From: Sulfuriferula thiophila
GTDB lineage: Bacteria > Pseudomonadota > Gammaproteobacteria > Burkholderiales > Sulfuriferulaceae
Assembly: GCF_003864975.1 (NCBI RefSeq)
Contig: NZ_BHGL01000033.1
Span: 240,787-304,786, forward strand
Direction of reading: 5' to 3'
Length of the DNA stretch: 64,000 nucleotides
The notes below the pieces were generated by a model. The model searched no databases. It was given only the letters and a program-made list of their open reading frames with translations, and was not told the origin of the DNA. Of the stretch, positions 18,558 to 27,868 are shown in pieces (the stretch's first letter is position 1; every line of letters starts with the position of its first letter). Both the position numbers and the translations under genes were made by a program.

Positions 18558-19127
18558 ATGAAAAAAACTGTATTGGGTCTGGTTATTGTGGGTATGTTGG
18601 CAGGTTGCTCGTCGGTTGATACCAAGCCGGCGCCAGTGGTAGATACATCCTCACAGGATGCGGCTGCACGTGCTGCTGCCAAAGCCGCTGCTGATAAAGC
18701 AGCTGCTGACAAAGCTGCTGCTGAGGCTGCTGCGTTGGAACAGGCTCGTCTGGCTAGTCAGATGAATCCGTTAAAAGACCCATCCAATATTCTGTCACAG
18801 CGTAGTGTGTATTTCGATTTTGACAAATATAATGTCAAAGGTGATTTCCGTCCGATGATAGAAGCGCATGCGGCCTATCTGACCAGCCACAAGGATGCAA
18901 AAGTGACCTTGCAAGGCAATACCGATGACCGTGGTAGCCGTGAATACAACCTGGCATTGGGCCAGCGCCGTGCAGATAGCGTACGTAAAGCTCTGAATTT
19001 GCTGAATGTACCGGAAGCACAAATGGAAGCTGTCAGTTTCGGCGAAGAAAAGCCGAAAGCAACTGGCGAAGATGAAGCGGCCTGGTCACAAAACCGCCGT
19101 GCCGATATCGTTTATCAAGGTGAGTAA
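18558..19127 (+). CDS. pal: Peptidoglycan-associated lipoprotein Pal
   Basis: A 189-residue outer-membrane lipoprotein. The signal peptide ends in the lipobox LAGC with Cys17 as the lipidated residue. An unusually Ala-rich linker with AADKAAADKAAAEAAA-type repeats (about residues 36-56) precedes the OmpA-like domain (VYFDFDKYNVKG, NTDDRGSREYNLALGQRRA), which binds peptidoglycan. AAAGGAG precedes the ATG. The linker is longer than in E. coli Pal and its DNA is built of GCTGCTGA-like near repeats (about 18661-18732). Confidence 0.95.
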   Translation: MKKTVLGLVIVGMLAGCSSVDTKPAPVVDTSSQDAAARAAAKAAADKAAADKAAAEAAALEQARLASQMNPLKDPSNILSQRSVYFDFDKYNVKGDFRPMIEAHAAYLTSHKDAKVTLQGNTDDRGSREYNLALGQRRADSVRKALNLLNVPEAQMEAVSFGEEKPKATGEDEAAWSQNRRADIVYQGE

Positions 19128-19130
19128 TGC

Positions 19131-19919
19131 ATGAGGATTAAGTCTGTTTCGCGTCTGGTATTGGGTTTGATATGGTTGGGCGCAGTATCGGCAGCTTCGG
19201 CTGCTGATGAGGACACGGTACGCAAGCTGGCTGATATTCAGCAGCAATTGAGTGCCGTGAATCAGCGTTTAAGTGCTCTGGAAACGCAACCGCAGGCGTC
19301 TGCTTTGTTGACGCTGCAGTCGCAGATTGAAGCGCTTAAAACCGAAGTGGGGCATCTGCGCGGGCAGCTGGACGTGCAAACCCATGATATTGAAACCACC
19401 CAGAAACGCCAGACAGACTTATATCAGGATCTGGACGCGCGCTTGCGGACTATGGCAAGCGCACCGGCAGTTGCGGCACCGGCGACTCCTGCAGCAAGCG
19501 CAGGGGTCGCCCCTGCTTCGGGTTCAACAACGAAATCCGCCAATGCTGGCGAAGAACAAAGTTATCAGGCCGCTCTGGCCTTATTCAAACAAGGTGATTA
19601 TGCGGGTGCTATTGCCGGATTTAAGCAATTTGGCAAGGCCTACCCCAATAGCAGTCTGGCTGCGAGCGCTCAGTACTGGATAGGGAATGCCTATTTCTCT
19701 ACCAAAGATTTTAAAAATGCATTATCAACTCAGCAGAAACTGATTAGTGCCTATCCGACCAACGCCAAGGTGCCGGATGCGATGCTGAATATGTCCAGTG
19801 CGCAAATAGAACTGGGCGATATGGATGGTGCGCGTAAAACGCTGGAAACCCTGGTGGCAAAATACGCGGCTACACGCGCCGCCGTATTGGCAAAAAAACG
19901 CCTGGAGCTGTTGAAGTAA
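19131..19919 (+). CDS. cpoB: Cell division coordinator CpoB (YbgF)
   Basis: A 262-residue periplasmic protein. A signal peptide (about residues 1-24, ending SAASAA) is followed by a trimerising coiled coil (about 28-105, with regular IQQQLSAVNQRL heptads), an Ala/Pro/Ser linker, and three TPR-like repeats (YQAALALFKQGDYAGAIAGF, AQYWIGNAYFSTKDF). CpoB ties Tol-Pal energy state to septal peptidoglycan synthesis. It is the standard last gene of tol-pal clusters. Its stop overlaps the queE ATG by one base (TAATG). Confidence 0.92.
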   Translation: MRIKSVSRLVLGLIWLGAVSAASAADEDTVRKLADIQQQLSAVNQRLSALETQPQASALLTLQSQIEALKTEVGHLRGQLDVQTHDIETTQKRQTDLYQDLDARLRTMASAPAVAAPATPAASAGVAPASGSTTKSANAGEEQSYQAALALFKQGDYAGAIAGFKQFGKAYPNSSLAASAQYWIGNAYFSTKDFKNALSTQQKLISAYPTNAKVPDAMLNMSSAQIELGDMDGARKTLETLVAKYAATRAAVLAKKRLELLK

Positions 19920-20563
19920 TGGATGCTGCAACGTTACGCATCACCGAAATTTTTTATTCTGTGCAGGGCGAAACCAGTCGGGTAGGATTGCCGACGGTGT
20001 TCGTACGTCTTACCGGCTGCCCGTTACGTTGTGGATATTGTGATACGGCCTATGCTTTTCATGGTGGCGAGTCGCTGACGCTGGCAACGATAATGGAGCG
20101 GGTGGCAGCTTTTCACCCGCGTTATGTTACGGTGACTGGCGGCGAGCCGCTGGCACAGAAGCATGTATTGACCTTGCTTACGGCCTTATGTGATGTTGGT
20201 TACGAAGTGTCGCTGGAAACCAGCGGTGCACTGGATATTAGTGCAGTGGATTCAAGAGTATCACGTATCGTCGATATTAAAACGCCGGGTTCTGGCGAGG
20301 TCAGCAAAAATCGATGGGAAAATCTGACGCACTTGACGGCGCATGATGAAGTGAAATTCGTGATTACCGATGAAGATGATTACCAATGGGCACGGCAGAC
20401 ACTGAATGAGCATGCCCTTAACAAGCAATGCCCGGTATTGTTTTCGCCAGTGCATGGCAGCGGCGCCAGTAATCTGGCTGACTGGATATTGCGCGATCGC
20501 TTACCGGTACGGATGCAGCTACAATTACACAAAATTTTATGGAATGATGCGGCAGGCCGGTAA
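19919..20563 (+). CDS. queE: 7-carboxy-7-deazaguanine synthase
   Basis: A 214-residue radical SAM enzyme that ring-contracts carboxytetrahydropterin to CDG in queuosine synthesis. The [4Fe-4S] ligands are Cys34, Cys38 and Cys41 (CX3CX2C in [13 protein letters not shown]). The SAM-binding VTGGEPL follows. The N-terminal [11 protein letters not shown] binds substrate and Mg. It is sandwiched between cpoB and queC with one-base overlaps on both sides, so the tol-pal transcript probably runs through it. No preQ1 riboswitch is seen. Confidence 0.95.
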   Translation: MDAATLRITEIFYSVQGETSRVGLPTVFVRLTGCPLRCGYCDTAYAFHGGESLTLATIMERVAAFHPRYVTVTGGEPLAQKHVLTLLTALCDVGYEVSLETSGALDISAVDSRVSRIVDIKTPGSGEVSKNRWENLTHLTAHDEVKFVITDEDDYQWARQTLNEHALNKQCPVLFSPVHGSGASNLADWILRDRLPVRMQLQLHKILWNDAAGR

Positions 20564-21246
20564 TGAATGAACCTAAACATGCCATCGTCCTCCTTTCTGG
20601 AGGTCTGGATTCGGCAACAGTGTTAGCAATTGCGCAACGTGATGGGTATATTTGCCATGCGTTGAGTTTTGATTATGGCCAGCGCCACTATGCCGAACTG
20701 GCTGCGGCTGCGCGGGTTGCCAGTGTGCAAGGTGCGGCTGAACATCGCGTGTTCAAAATGGATCTGGCCGTGTTTGGCGGGTCATCTCTGACTGATAGTG
20801 CAATCGCGGTACCGGAATTGCCGAGTGCGGGTATACCGTCGACCTATGTGCCGGCTCGAAATACCATCATGCTGTCTATCGCCTTGGCCTGGGCAGAAGT
20901 GCTTAATAGCCGCGCAATTTTTATCGGGGTGAACGCGGTGGATTACTCCGGTTATCCTGATTGCCGTCCTGAATACATTGCTGCGTTTGAAAAGATGGCT
21001 AACCTCGCCACCAAAGTTGGCGTAGAAGGACAGGACCTGCATATTCATGCGCCACTGATGCAGATGTCCAAGGGCGATATTATTCAGCTGGGTACGACAT
21101 TGGGTGTGGATTACGCAGCGACGGTATCGTGTTACCAGGCTGATGAAGAGGGGCGCGCATGCGGGGTCTGCGATTCTTGCCGTTTGCGAGAGCAAGGCTT
21201 TCAACAAGCAGGCATTCCCGACCCGACCCGTTACCGTTTAGTATAA
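20563..21246 (+). CDS. queC: 7-cyano-7-deazaguanine synthase
   Basis: A 227-residue PP-loop ATPase turning CDG into preQ0. The PP-loop is [13 protein letters not shown]; further family marks are [17 protein letters not shown] and [17 protein letters not shown]. The zinc site is formed by Cys residues of the C-terminal [17 protein letters not shown]. It overlaps queE by one base. Later queuosine enzymes are not in the window. Confidence 0.96.
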   Translation: MNEPKHAIVLLSGGLDSATVLAIAQRDGYICHALSFDYGQRHYAELAAAARVASVQGAAEHRVFKMDLAVFGGSSLTDSAIAVPELPSAGIPSTYVPARNTIMLSIALAWAEVLNSRAIFIGVNAVDYSGYPDCRPEYIAAFEKMANLATKVGVEGQDLHIHAPLMQMSKGDIIQLGTTLGVDYAATVSCYQADEEGRACGVCDSCRLREQGFQQAGIPDPTRYRLV

Positions 21247-21254
21247 ATAGCTTA

Positions 21255-21282
21255 TTGTTATTTTCGCCCGATAAATCATAAT
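21255..21282 (+). promoter_or_regulatory. Sigma-70-like promoter candidate for the YeeE/YedE gene
   Basis: TTGTTA (21255-21260) and CATAAT (21277-21282) are 16 bases apart, matching the -35 at 4 of 6 and the -10 at 5 of 6 positions. It lies in the 103-base gap after queC, giving a leader of about 60 bases before the ATG at 21350. Confidence 0.5.
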
Positions 21283-21349
21283 CGCACAAGTCGTATTTTG
21301 CGCTCGCTTCAGGCAATTTCGTTTTAATCAAAATAAGTGGAGAACCTCT

Positions 21350-22615
21350 ATGTTGTTTGATAGCTTTGCTCAAGCACAATCCGTGCTGTTGTGGGCGACG
21401 TTCGGTCTGGCTATGGTGCTGGGTCTGGTTGCCAATAAAACCAATTTCTGCACGATGGGTGCTATATCGGACTGGGTAAACATGGGCGATTTAGGCCGTA
21501 TGCGCGCATGGATGCTGGCTATGGCTGTGGCTATGCTCGGCGTGTCAGTGCTGGAGTATTTTGGCCTTGCTAATCTGGATGCCTCATTCCCGCCATATCG
21601 TGGTGCGCAATTGATCTGGGCAGAAAATATTCTCGGTGGTGTGCTGTTTGGTATCGGGATGACCTTTGCCTCGGGTTGCGGTAATAAAACCCTGATTCGT
21701 ATCGGCGGCGGTAATATCAAATCGATAATAGTGCTGATGATCATTGCCGTCATTGCTTATTTTATGGTTAACCCATTCCCGGGTACCGATAAGACCTTGT
21801 TTACTGTGCTGTTTAATGGCTGGATACGTCCTTTAGCCGTGAATGTTGGCAGTCATCAGGATCTGGCTTCATTTCTGGTGAGTGACGCCAGCCTGAAACA
21901 GGCTCGTCTGGTATTGGGTGTGCTGGTGGCGCTGGCGATTGCTGTGTTTGTGTTCAAGTCAGCCGATTTCCGCAGCAACAGAGATAACATCATAGGCGGC
22001 CTGGTGGTTGGTTTGACTGTGTTGGGTGCCTGGTACATTAGTAGCGTTATCGGCGTTAAAGTGGATGGCACTACTTACACCTTGCAAGGCTACGTGCAGG
22101 AATGGGATTTCGTTGCCGGTAGCGCTGATATCAAGCCTGCCGATAGTCGTCCGTTAAGCCCGCAGTCATTTACCTTTATTAACCCTATGGGTCAGACTTT
22201 GGGTTATGTTGCCGGTAAATTTGATATCAGCTTGCTCACTTTCGGCGTAATGGCATTGGCTGGCGTGATAGCCGGTTCGTTACTGTGGTCGCTGTTGAGC
22301 AGAAACTTCCGTATCGAATGGTTTGCTTCGTTTGCTGATTTCCGCAACCATGTGTTTGGTGCAATTCTGATGGGGTTCGGTGGCGTATTGGCGATGGGAT
22401 GTACGATCGGTCAAGGTATTACCGGGATGTCGACATTGGCGCTCGGCTCATTCCTGGCGCTGATCAGCATTATTTTCGGCAGCGCGATCACCATGCGTGT
22501 GCAGTACTACAAATTGGTTTATGAAGCAGATGCAAGCTTCATCAAGGCATTGTTAAGCAGTCTGGTTGATTTCAAACTGTTGCCATCGTTCATGCGTAAA
22601 CTGGAAGCAGTGTAA
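21350..22615 (+). CDS. YeeE/YedE family sulfur-type transporter
   Basis: A 421-residue inner-membrane protein with about ten hydrophobic segments in two related halves. Conserved cysteine motifs of the family are present: NFCTMG with Cys34, FASGCGNKT with Cys110 and AMGCTIGQG with Cys351. In studied relatives such cysteines relay thiosulfate across the membrane. A soluble-looking insert (about residues 235-270) separates the halves. The full-length two-half form suggests sulfur-species import. There is no TusA- or rhodanese-like gene next to it. GGAG precedes the ATG, and a strong terminator follows. Confidence 0.85.
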   Translation: MLFDSFAQAQSVLLWATFGLAMVLGLVANKTNFCTMGAISDWVNMGDLGRMRAWMLAMAVAMLGVSVLEYFGLANLDASFPPYRGAQLIWAENILGGVLFGIGMTFASGCGNKTLIRIGGGNIKSIIVLMIIAVIAYFMVNPFPGTDKTLFTVLFNGWIRPLAVNVGSHQDLASFLVSDASLKQARLVLGVLVALAIAVFVFKSADFRSNRDNIIGGLVVGLTVLGAWYISSVIGVKVDGTTYTLQGYVQEWDFVAGSADIKPADSRPLSPQSFTFINPMGQTLGYVAGKFDISLLTFGVMALAGVIAGSLLWSLLSRNFRIEWFASFADFRNHVFGAILMGFGGVLAMGCTIGQGITGMSTLALGSFLALISIIFGSAITMRVQYYKLVYEADASFIKALLSSLVDFKLLPSFMRKLEAV

Positions 22616-22638
22616 GTCAGGAACGTTGCTGTATTAAG

Positions 22639-22675
22639 AACGGCTATTACCGTTAAAGGTAATAGCCGTTTTTTT
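22639..22675. terminator. Bidirectional intrinsic terminator
   Basis: A perfect 13-bp stem pairs 22639-22651 (AACGGCTATTACC) with 22658-22670 round a six-base loop, followed by T at 22671-22675. It lies between the converging YeeE/YedE and YaiI-family genes; the minus strand has only a short U-run, so it acts mainly on the plus strand. Confidence 0.9.
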
Positions 22676-22706
22676 ATGCTATATCAAAACGGCAATTCAT
22701 CATCCA

Positions 22707-23162
22707 CTAGCTGCTGTCCGAAATTCGATTTAAAAACCGATCCAGCTGATTGGCAAATGCCTGCTGGTCACTCTGCGAAAGTGTCGTTGGCCCGCCTGTT
22801 TCAACGCCGCTGCCACGCAATTCGGCCATAAAGTTGCGCATGGTCAGGGCTGCCTGGATGTTTTCCGGTGTGTAAAACTCCCCTCTCGGGTTAAGTGCAT
22901 GACCGCCTTTATCAATGACGCTGGCTGCCAGCGGGATATCGGCGGTGATAACCAGGTCGCTGGCTTGCATGCGTAACATGATCTCGTCATCTGCCACATC
23001 AAAGCCGTGCGGTACTTGCAGGGACCGGATATAGGCAGATGGCGGCGTACGCAACAACTTATTGGCAACCAGCGTCATGGAAATGTGCATGCGTTCCGCA
23101 GCCCGGAACAGGATGTCCTTGATCACGCCGGGACACGCGTCGGCATCAACCCAGATATGCAT
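22707..23162 (-). CDS. YaiI/YqxD family (DUF188) protein
   Basis: A 151-residue protein of the UPF0178 family with a PIN-like fold. Conserved signatures are [16 protein letters not shown] at the N-terminus, [12 protein letters not shown] in the centre, and [10 protein letters not shown] near the C-terminus. The acidic cluster suggests metal-dependent nuclease activity, but the function is not established. The start overlaps the stop of the cupin gene by one base (TGATG on the minus strand), so the two are translationally coupled. Confidence 0.88.
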   Translation of the reverse strand: MHIWVDADACPGVIKDILFRAAERMHISMTLVANKLLRTPPSAYIRSLQVPHGFDVADDEIMLRMQASDLVITADIPLAASVIDKGGHALNPRGEFYTPENIQAALTMRNFMAELRGSGVETGGPTTLSQSDQQAFANQLDRFLNRISDSS

Positions 23163-23821
23163 CAGCTAATGTCCAGATGACCAACCTTAACGAGTATGGT
23201 GCATCCTGACTCGCTAAAAGGTTGGTGTGTGCTCAGGTGCGGACTGCGCAGCCATATGCCTTGCCCATAATCGCCGTGTTCGTCCTGAAACATGCCGTCG
23301 AGTACCAGAATTTCTTCGCCGCCGTAATGGCGGTGCGGTTGAAAGCGTGTACCCGGTTGCCAGCGTACTAATGCAGTGTGTTCACCCTTGAATTCGCTCA
23401 GAGGCAGTACGCTCAAACCTTCCACTAAGCCCGGTAACCAGGCTGCTTCGTGGGTGCGTACGACAACCTGCTGCATATCATCCGCCTGCATATAGCGTAA
23501 TTTTACAAATAGGGTGCAGCCGGAATGTGTAAATGGGCTGTGACGGGACCCAGGAGGATTTTTGATATAAGTGCCGGCAGGATAAACCCCGTGTTCGTCC
23601 TCGAGCGTCCCTTCCAGTACGAAAATTTCTTCACCCTGAGGATGGTTGTGGGCATCAAACCTCGCTCCGGCCTGATAGCGTACTATGGAGGTTGCACGTG
23701 CCTGTTCTGCGCCGTTGCGTTCTAACAGACGACGTTCGACTCCGGGCAGGGGGGATGGTAGCCAAGGTAAAGCGGCAGGATCCACTCGGGCAACCAGATT
23801 GTGATCAGCGTTGATTATCAT
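23162..23821 (-). CDS. Tandem-cupin (ChrR-like) protein
   Basis: A 219-residue protein made of two cupin domains. The first (about residues 45-110) has [14 protein letters not shown]; the second (about 150-215) has [14 protein letters not shown]. Both keep the His-X-His and Glu metal ligands. It resembles the cupin half of the zinc anti-sigma factor ChrR, but the N-terminal zinc-binding anti-sigma domain and a paired ECF sigma gene are absent, so an anti-sigma role is unlikely. The two domains are similar enough to suggest internal duplication. It is translated ahead of the YaiI-family gene. Confidence 0.82.
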   Translation of the reverse strand: MIINADHNLVARVDPAALPWLPSPLPGVERRLLERNGAEQARATSIVRYQAGARFDAHNHPQGEEIFVLEGTLEDEHGVYPAGTYIKNPPGSRHSPFTHSGCTLFVKLRYMQADDMQQVVVRTHEAAWLPGLVEGLSVLPLSEFKGEHTALVRWQPGTRFQPHRHYGGEEILVLDGMFQDEHGDYGQGIWLRSPHLSTHQPFSESGCTILVKVGHLDIS

Positions 23822-24176
23822 CGATGTAGAGAGTCATGAAAATTTGATGGATAGACACAAAATAATGTAGTTGCTTAGGCTGGGGTTAGCTGGTTCGGTT
23901 CCATCCCTACCATTATGCGCTTATGAGCTGTGTCGTTGCGTGGGGATTGCTGCGCTCAGTTGAGTCTGTCTGTTCTTATGATTAAATGTTCAGGATACGC
24001 GCATACATTTGTATTAATTTTATGGTTTCATTTGCATAAAACCATAATGATGATAAGGTTACTGCTTGTGTGAGCGTGACTGTATTTCTAAAAATGGAAT
24101 TGCAGTAGTATAGTCAGCATAAGTACAACGTTTCATCTTAATTATAAATATATTTATTTTGCGATCCAGGCTGGGT
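23822..24176. other. Divergent intergenic region (355 bases)
   Basis: This gene-free, AT-rich stretch lies between the tandem cupin (-) and the GGDEF/EAL gene (+). It contains the inverted repeat at 24020-24047 and a lone TATAGT (24109-24114) that could be a -10 for the plus-strand gene, without a matching -35. I found no tRNA fold, repeat array or credible small reading frame. Confidence 0.6.
24020..24047. repeat. 9-bp inverted repeat upstream of the GGDEF/EAL gene
   Basis: TTATGGTTT (24020-24028) and AAACCATAA (24039-24047) are perfectly complementary round a ten-base loop. No T-run follows, so it does not look like a terminator; it may be an operator. It lies about 130 bases before the plus-strand start. 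Confidence 0.55.
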
Positions 24177-26798
24177 ATGCAATCACTGATTATCTCATTA
24201 AAAACCAAATTAGCTCAAATCCAGACTATTCTGGATAAAACGCCATCATTGATATTCATGATGGAGCCGGAGTCATTGCGTTTTACTTTTGTTAATCAGG
24301 GTTTGATGCAATGTCTGGGCTATACGCAGGAAGAAATGCTGACCATGTCGGCGGATAAGCTGAATCCGTCTTTCTCGAATCAGTATTGCCAGCAGGTATT
24401 GGCGCCCTTGTTATCAGGCGCGCAGACAGCAGTTGATTTTGAAATGACATTTCTGCGTAAGGATCTGAGTGCAGTACCCGTGAGCCTGTTTCTGCGTCTG
24501 GTTGAGCTGGATGATAAACAGCTACTGCTGGCAATTGCTCAGGATATAACGGTCAGACAAGGCCATGAGGCACATATTGCCCGGCTTACCAATTTTTATA
24601 AAGCCCTGAGCGAAGTGAATCAGGCCATTGTGCGCATGCATGATGAAACCGAGCTGTTGACACTGGTATGCAAGGTAGCCGTAGAGTTCGGAGGAATGGC
24701 ATTGGCCTGGATAGGCCGGTTGGATGCAGCTAATCAATACATTCAACCCGTCATGAGTTACGGCCGGGGTAAAGACTATCTTGATGACATAGTGATCTCG
24801 GCATCGGAGGATGAAGCTTCCGGTCGTGGCCCGGTTGGTACGGCTTTCAGGGAACGACGTACAGTCGTAGTAAACGATTATCTGGCTGACGAAATGGTGC
24901 GGCCATGGTGGGGGCGAGCGGCTAAGGTAGGTTGGCAGTCTGCGGCTGCGTTTCCGGTTACGCGGGCAGGGAAGATATTTGCCATATTGAGCGTGTATCA
25001 TGCGCAAGCTCAGGCATTTGATCGGGGAATTATCCAGTTGATCGAGGAGATGTGCAGTGATATCTCGTTCGCGCTGGATAATTTTGATCGCGAGAAGGAG
25101 CGGAAGCAGCTTGAGCAAGAGCTGAAATTGTCGGCATTGGTGTATCAAAACAGCAGTCAGGCGATGATGGTGACGAATGAGTCCAATTGCATTATTTCCG
25201 TTAATCAGGCTTACACCAGCATTACCGGTTATACAGCAGACGAGGTGCTGGGGAAAAATCCGCGAGTATTGAGTTCAGGCAAGCATGATGCATCTTTTTA
25301 TAAAGAGATGTGGCATACGTTGAAAGAATGCCAGCACTGGCAGGGCAGGATATGGAGCAAACGCAAGAACGGCGATATTTATCCGGAATGGCTGACGATT
25401 AATGTGATTCTGGATGAGGAGGGCGACCCTAATTATTTCGTTGCGACCTTTTACGATATCACGGATAAAGTACACTCCGAAGAGCTGATCTGGAAGCAGG
25501 CGAATTACGATATGCTTACCGGACTGCCTAATCGCTATCTGTTGCATCAACGTATGACAGATGATGTTCGGCTTGCGCATCAGCATGGTTTGACGCTGGC
25601 GGTGCTCTATATTGATCTGGATCAGTTTAAAGAAGTGAATGATACGCTGGGGCACCAGGTCGGGGATCAGTTGCTGATAGAAGTGGCGCAGCGGATTAAG
25701 TCGTGTGTGGGTGAGGCGGTTGTGGTGGCGCGACTGGGTGGGGATGAGTTTACTGTGATTTTGCCCGGGCCGGCTGATAACGCGTATGTGGCTGGCATTG
25801 CAGAGAAAATTATCGCCAAATTGGTGATGGCATTTACGCTGTCTGAAATTCAGAGTGCAATTTACATCTCTGCCAGCATAGGTATTGCCAGTTATCCGCA
25901 CGATGCTGAAAATGCTGAAGATTTGTTAAAAAGTGCCGAGCAGGCAATGTACGAGGCGAAACTGGCGGGGCGTAACCGCTTGAGCTTTTACACTTCGGCT
26001 TTGCAGATAAAAGCCAGAAATCGATTAAGCTTGCTGGGTGATTTGCGTGGGGCGCTGGCTGCTAATCAATTTGAGCTGCACTTCCAGCCTATCGTGAACT
26101 TGGCAACGGGAAAAATCACCAAGGCTGAAGCATTGATTCGTTGGCAGCACCCTCAGCGCGGAATGGTGAGCCCTGCCGAGTTTATTCCCTTGGCAGAAGA
26201 AACCGGTTTGATTATCGCAATTGGTGACTGGGTGTTCCGGGAGGCTGCGCGTTGGGCCCGGCGCTGGAAATCGGACCAGGCAGGAGCAAGTATACAGGTG
26301 AGCGTGAATATGTCGCCGGTGCAGTTCAAGGACGACACCTTCAATATTGACGGCTGGTTAGCTTATTTGCAGGAATTGGGTTTGCCGGGAAGAAATATGG
26401 TCATCGAGATTACCGAGGGGCTGCTGCTGGATGTAACTTCAGTGATCTCGGACAAGCTGCTGGGCTTCCGGGATGCCGGAATCAAAGTGTCCATGGATGA
26501 TTTTGGCACCGGCTATTCCGCACTATCCTATCTGAAAAAATTCGATATTGATTATCTGAAAATCGATCAGTCTTTTGTGCGCGATATTACGACTGATCCG
26601 AGTGATCTGGCATTGTCCGAAGCGATTGTGGTCATGGCCAACAAGCTGGGGCTAAAGGTGATTGCGGAAGGTGTGGAAACTGCAGAGCAACGCGATTTGC
26701 TGGCGCAATGCGGTTGCGATTACGCGCAAGGTTATTTTTACGCAAAACCGCTTACACCGGCAGCATTTGAGCTAATGCTCAAAACGGATGACGGTTAA
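24177..26798 (+). CDS. PAS-GAF-PAS-GGDEF-EAL c-di-GMP protein
   Basis: An 873-residue cytoplasmic signalling protein. The order is PAS (about 20-125), GAF (about 145-285), PAS (about 300-415), diguanylate cyclase (about 440-600) with GGDEF intact at 521-525, and phosphodiesterase (about 620-865) with EAL at 651-653. The other EAL residues are present ([36 protein letters not shown]). The RxxD inhibitory site before GGDEF is missing. Both enzymatic activities are possible. The ATG with AGG seven bases upstream is preferred over a TTG at 24159. Its stop overlaps the panD stop by four bases on the opposite strand. Confidence 0.93.
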   Translation: MQSLIISLKTKLAQIQTILDKTPSLIFMMEPESLRFTFVNQGLMQCLGYTQEEMLTMSADKLNPSFSNQYCQQVLAPLLSGAQTAVDFEMTFLRKDLSAVPVSLFLRLVELDDKQLLLAIAQDITVRQGHEAHIARLTNFYKALSEVNQAIVRMHDETELLTLVCKVAVEFGGMALAWIGRLDAANQYIQPVMSYGRGKDYLDDIVISASEDEASGRGPVGTAFRERRTVVVNDYLADEMVRPWWGRAAKVGWQSAAAFPVTRAGKIFAILSVYHAQAQAFDRGIIQLIEEMCSDISFALDNFDREKERKQLEQELKLSALVYQNSSQAMMVTNESNCIISVNQAYTSITGYTADEVLGKNPRVLSSGKHDASFYKEMWHTLKECQHWQGRIWSKRKNGDIYPEWLTINVILDEEGDPNYFVATFYDITDKVHSEELIWKQANYDMLTGLPNRYLLHQRMTDDVRLAHQHGLTLAVLYIDLDQFKEVNDTLGHQVGDQLLIEVAQRIKSCVGEAVVVARLGGDEFTVILPGPADNAYVAGIAEKIIAKLVMAFTLSEIQSAIYISASIGIASYPHDAENAEDLLKSAEQAMYEAKLAGRNRLSFYTSALQIKARNRLSLLGDLRGALAANQFELHFQPIVNLATGKITKAEALIRWQHPQRGMVSPAEFIPLAEETGLIIAIGDWVFREAARWARRWKSDQAGASIQVSVNMSPVQFKDDTFNIDGWLAYLQELGLPGRNMVIEITEGLLLDVTSVISDKLLGFRDAGIKVSMDDFGTGYSALSYLKKFDIDYLKIDQSFVRDITTDPSDLALSEAIVVMANKLGLKVIAEGVETAEQRDLLAQCGCDYAQGYFYAKPLTPAAFELMLKTDDG

Positions 26799-27175
26799 GC
26801 TGCCTGTACCGGTATGTAGTTGCGACTATCTTTGATACGGTTGTTGTCATCGACATAGATCAGACGCGGTGCGAATTTTTCCAGTTCGATTTCGTTGTAC
26901 GTTGCATAGGTGGCAATGATTAAAATGTCGCCCGGGTTAGCTTTGTGGGCTGCAGCGCCATTCACCGAGATAATGCCGGAGTTACGTTCCGCGCGGATGG
27001 CGTAGGTGGTGAAACGCTCACCATTGGTGACGTTATAAATGTCGATCTGCTGATATTCATGGATATCGGCCGCTTCCAGCAGTAAGTCGTCTATCGCGCA
27101 CGAACCTTCATAATGTAATTCTGACTGGGTCACGAATACGCGATGCAACTTCGACTTCAACATGGTTCTTTGCAT
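26795..27175 (-). CDS. panD: Aspartate 1-decarboxylase
   Basis: A 126-residue pyruvoyl enzyme making beta-alanine for pantothenate and coenzyme A. It self-cleaves between Gly24 and Ser25 in HYEGSCAID, numbering that agrees with E. coli when the start is [10 protein letters not shown] at 27175; an ATG five codons earlier is possible. The Tyr58-region segment ([22 protein letters not shown]) is conserved. No panB or panC is adjacent. The gene ends tail-to-tail with the GGDEF/EAL gene, sharing four bases and leaving no room for a terminator. Confidence 0.95.
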   Translation of the reverse strand: MQRTMLKSKLHRVFVTQSELHYEGSCAIDDLLLEAADIHEYQQIDIYNVTNGERFTTYAIRAERNSGIISVNGAAAHKANPGDILIIATYATYNEIELEKFAPRLIYVDDNNRIKDSRNYIPVQAA

Positions 27176-27247
27176 TAATTCGATACTCATCTGGGGGTGG
27201 AATAGCCGAGCATTATAAACCGAACCCCCCGGGTTTGCATGGCCAGC

Positions 27248-27802
27248 TTATGCCTCTTCGCTATCCTCATCATTGTCAGCAGCATCGGTGGCAAGTTCAG
27301 GATGGTCCTGTTCAATGATGCCACGTATCAGTTTAAACAAGGCGCGGCTGCTTTTCGGCGGCTGCTGCTGGCTGGCTTCCTTGCGTGCGTTACGGATCAG
27401 GTTGCGCAGTTGCTGTACGTCAGCGCTGGGATGGTCGGCAATAAATAGAGTGAGTGCGTTGTCATCTGCGATCAGGCGTGTGCGCCAGTGTTCCATCTGA
27501 TGAAACACTGCGTTTTCATCACTGTGGTGATTGCGCCATTTTTCCAGTTGTTCGGCAATAGGCTGCGCATCGACAATGCGCATCAAGCGACCGATATATT
27601 GCTTCTGCCGGCTTAGTCCGCCGTGCGCAGTGATGCGTTTGGCGGCATCAATTGCGTCGCGCAGGGTTTCAGGCAAGTCGAGTTTGTCGAGCTTGCCTTT
27701 TGGTAGTGCTACCAGTTCTTCTCCCAGCTTCTGTAAAGCGGTCATCTGGCGTTTGATTTCGCTCTTGCTGATGACGGGGATTTCGTCTTCAAATTCTTCC
27801 AT
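27248..27802 (-). CDS. darP: Ribosome-associated protein DarP (YjgA)
   Basis: A 184-residue DUF615 protein that associates with the 50S subunit during its assembly. Family features are PVISKSEIKRQM near the N-terminus, LPETLRDAIDAAKRI in the centre, and RKEASQQQPPKSSRALFKLI. The acidic tail ends DNDEDSEEA. The ATG at 27802 was chosen because the 35 residues upstream in frame are unlike the family and overlap the divergent pmbA start. The divergent pairing darP/pmbA is a widespread arrangement. Confidence 0.92.
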   Translation of the reverse strand: MEEFEDEIPVISKSEIKRQMTALQKLGEELVALPKGKLDKLDLPETLRDAIDAAKRITAHGGLSRQKQYIGRLMRIVDAQPIAEQLEKWRNHHSDENAVFHQMEHWRTRLIADDNALTLFIADHPSADVQQLRNLIRNARKEASQQQPPKSSRALFKLIRGIIEQDHPELATDAADNDEDSEEA

Positions 27803-27868
27803 GGTGCTCTGATATAGCCTAAATGTTGCTATGATAACGGTTTTAGCCTTTCTTAGTCTGGAGTTTTC

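Noticed and set aside
19900-19925. A preQ1 riboswitch before queE
   Set aside because: queE overlaps cpoB by one base and no leader exists for such an element.
23162-23821. The tandem cupin as a ChrR anti-sigma factor
   Set aside because: No zinc-binding N-terminal domain and no ECF sigma gene nearby.
23905-23935. A tRNA-like GGTTCGGTTCC stretch in the cupin/GGDEF gap
   Set aside because: It has no acceptor or anticodon stem partners, so the T-loop similarity is accidental.
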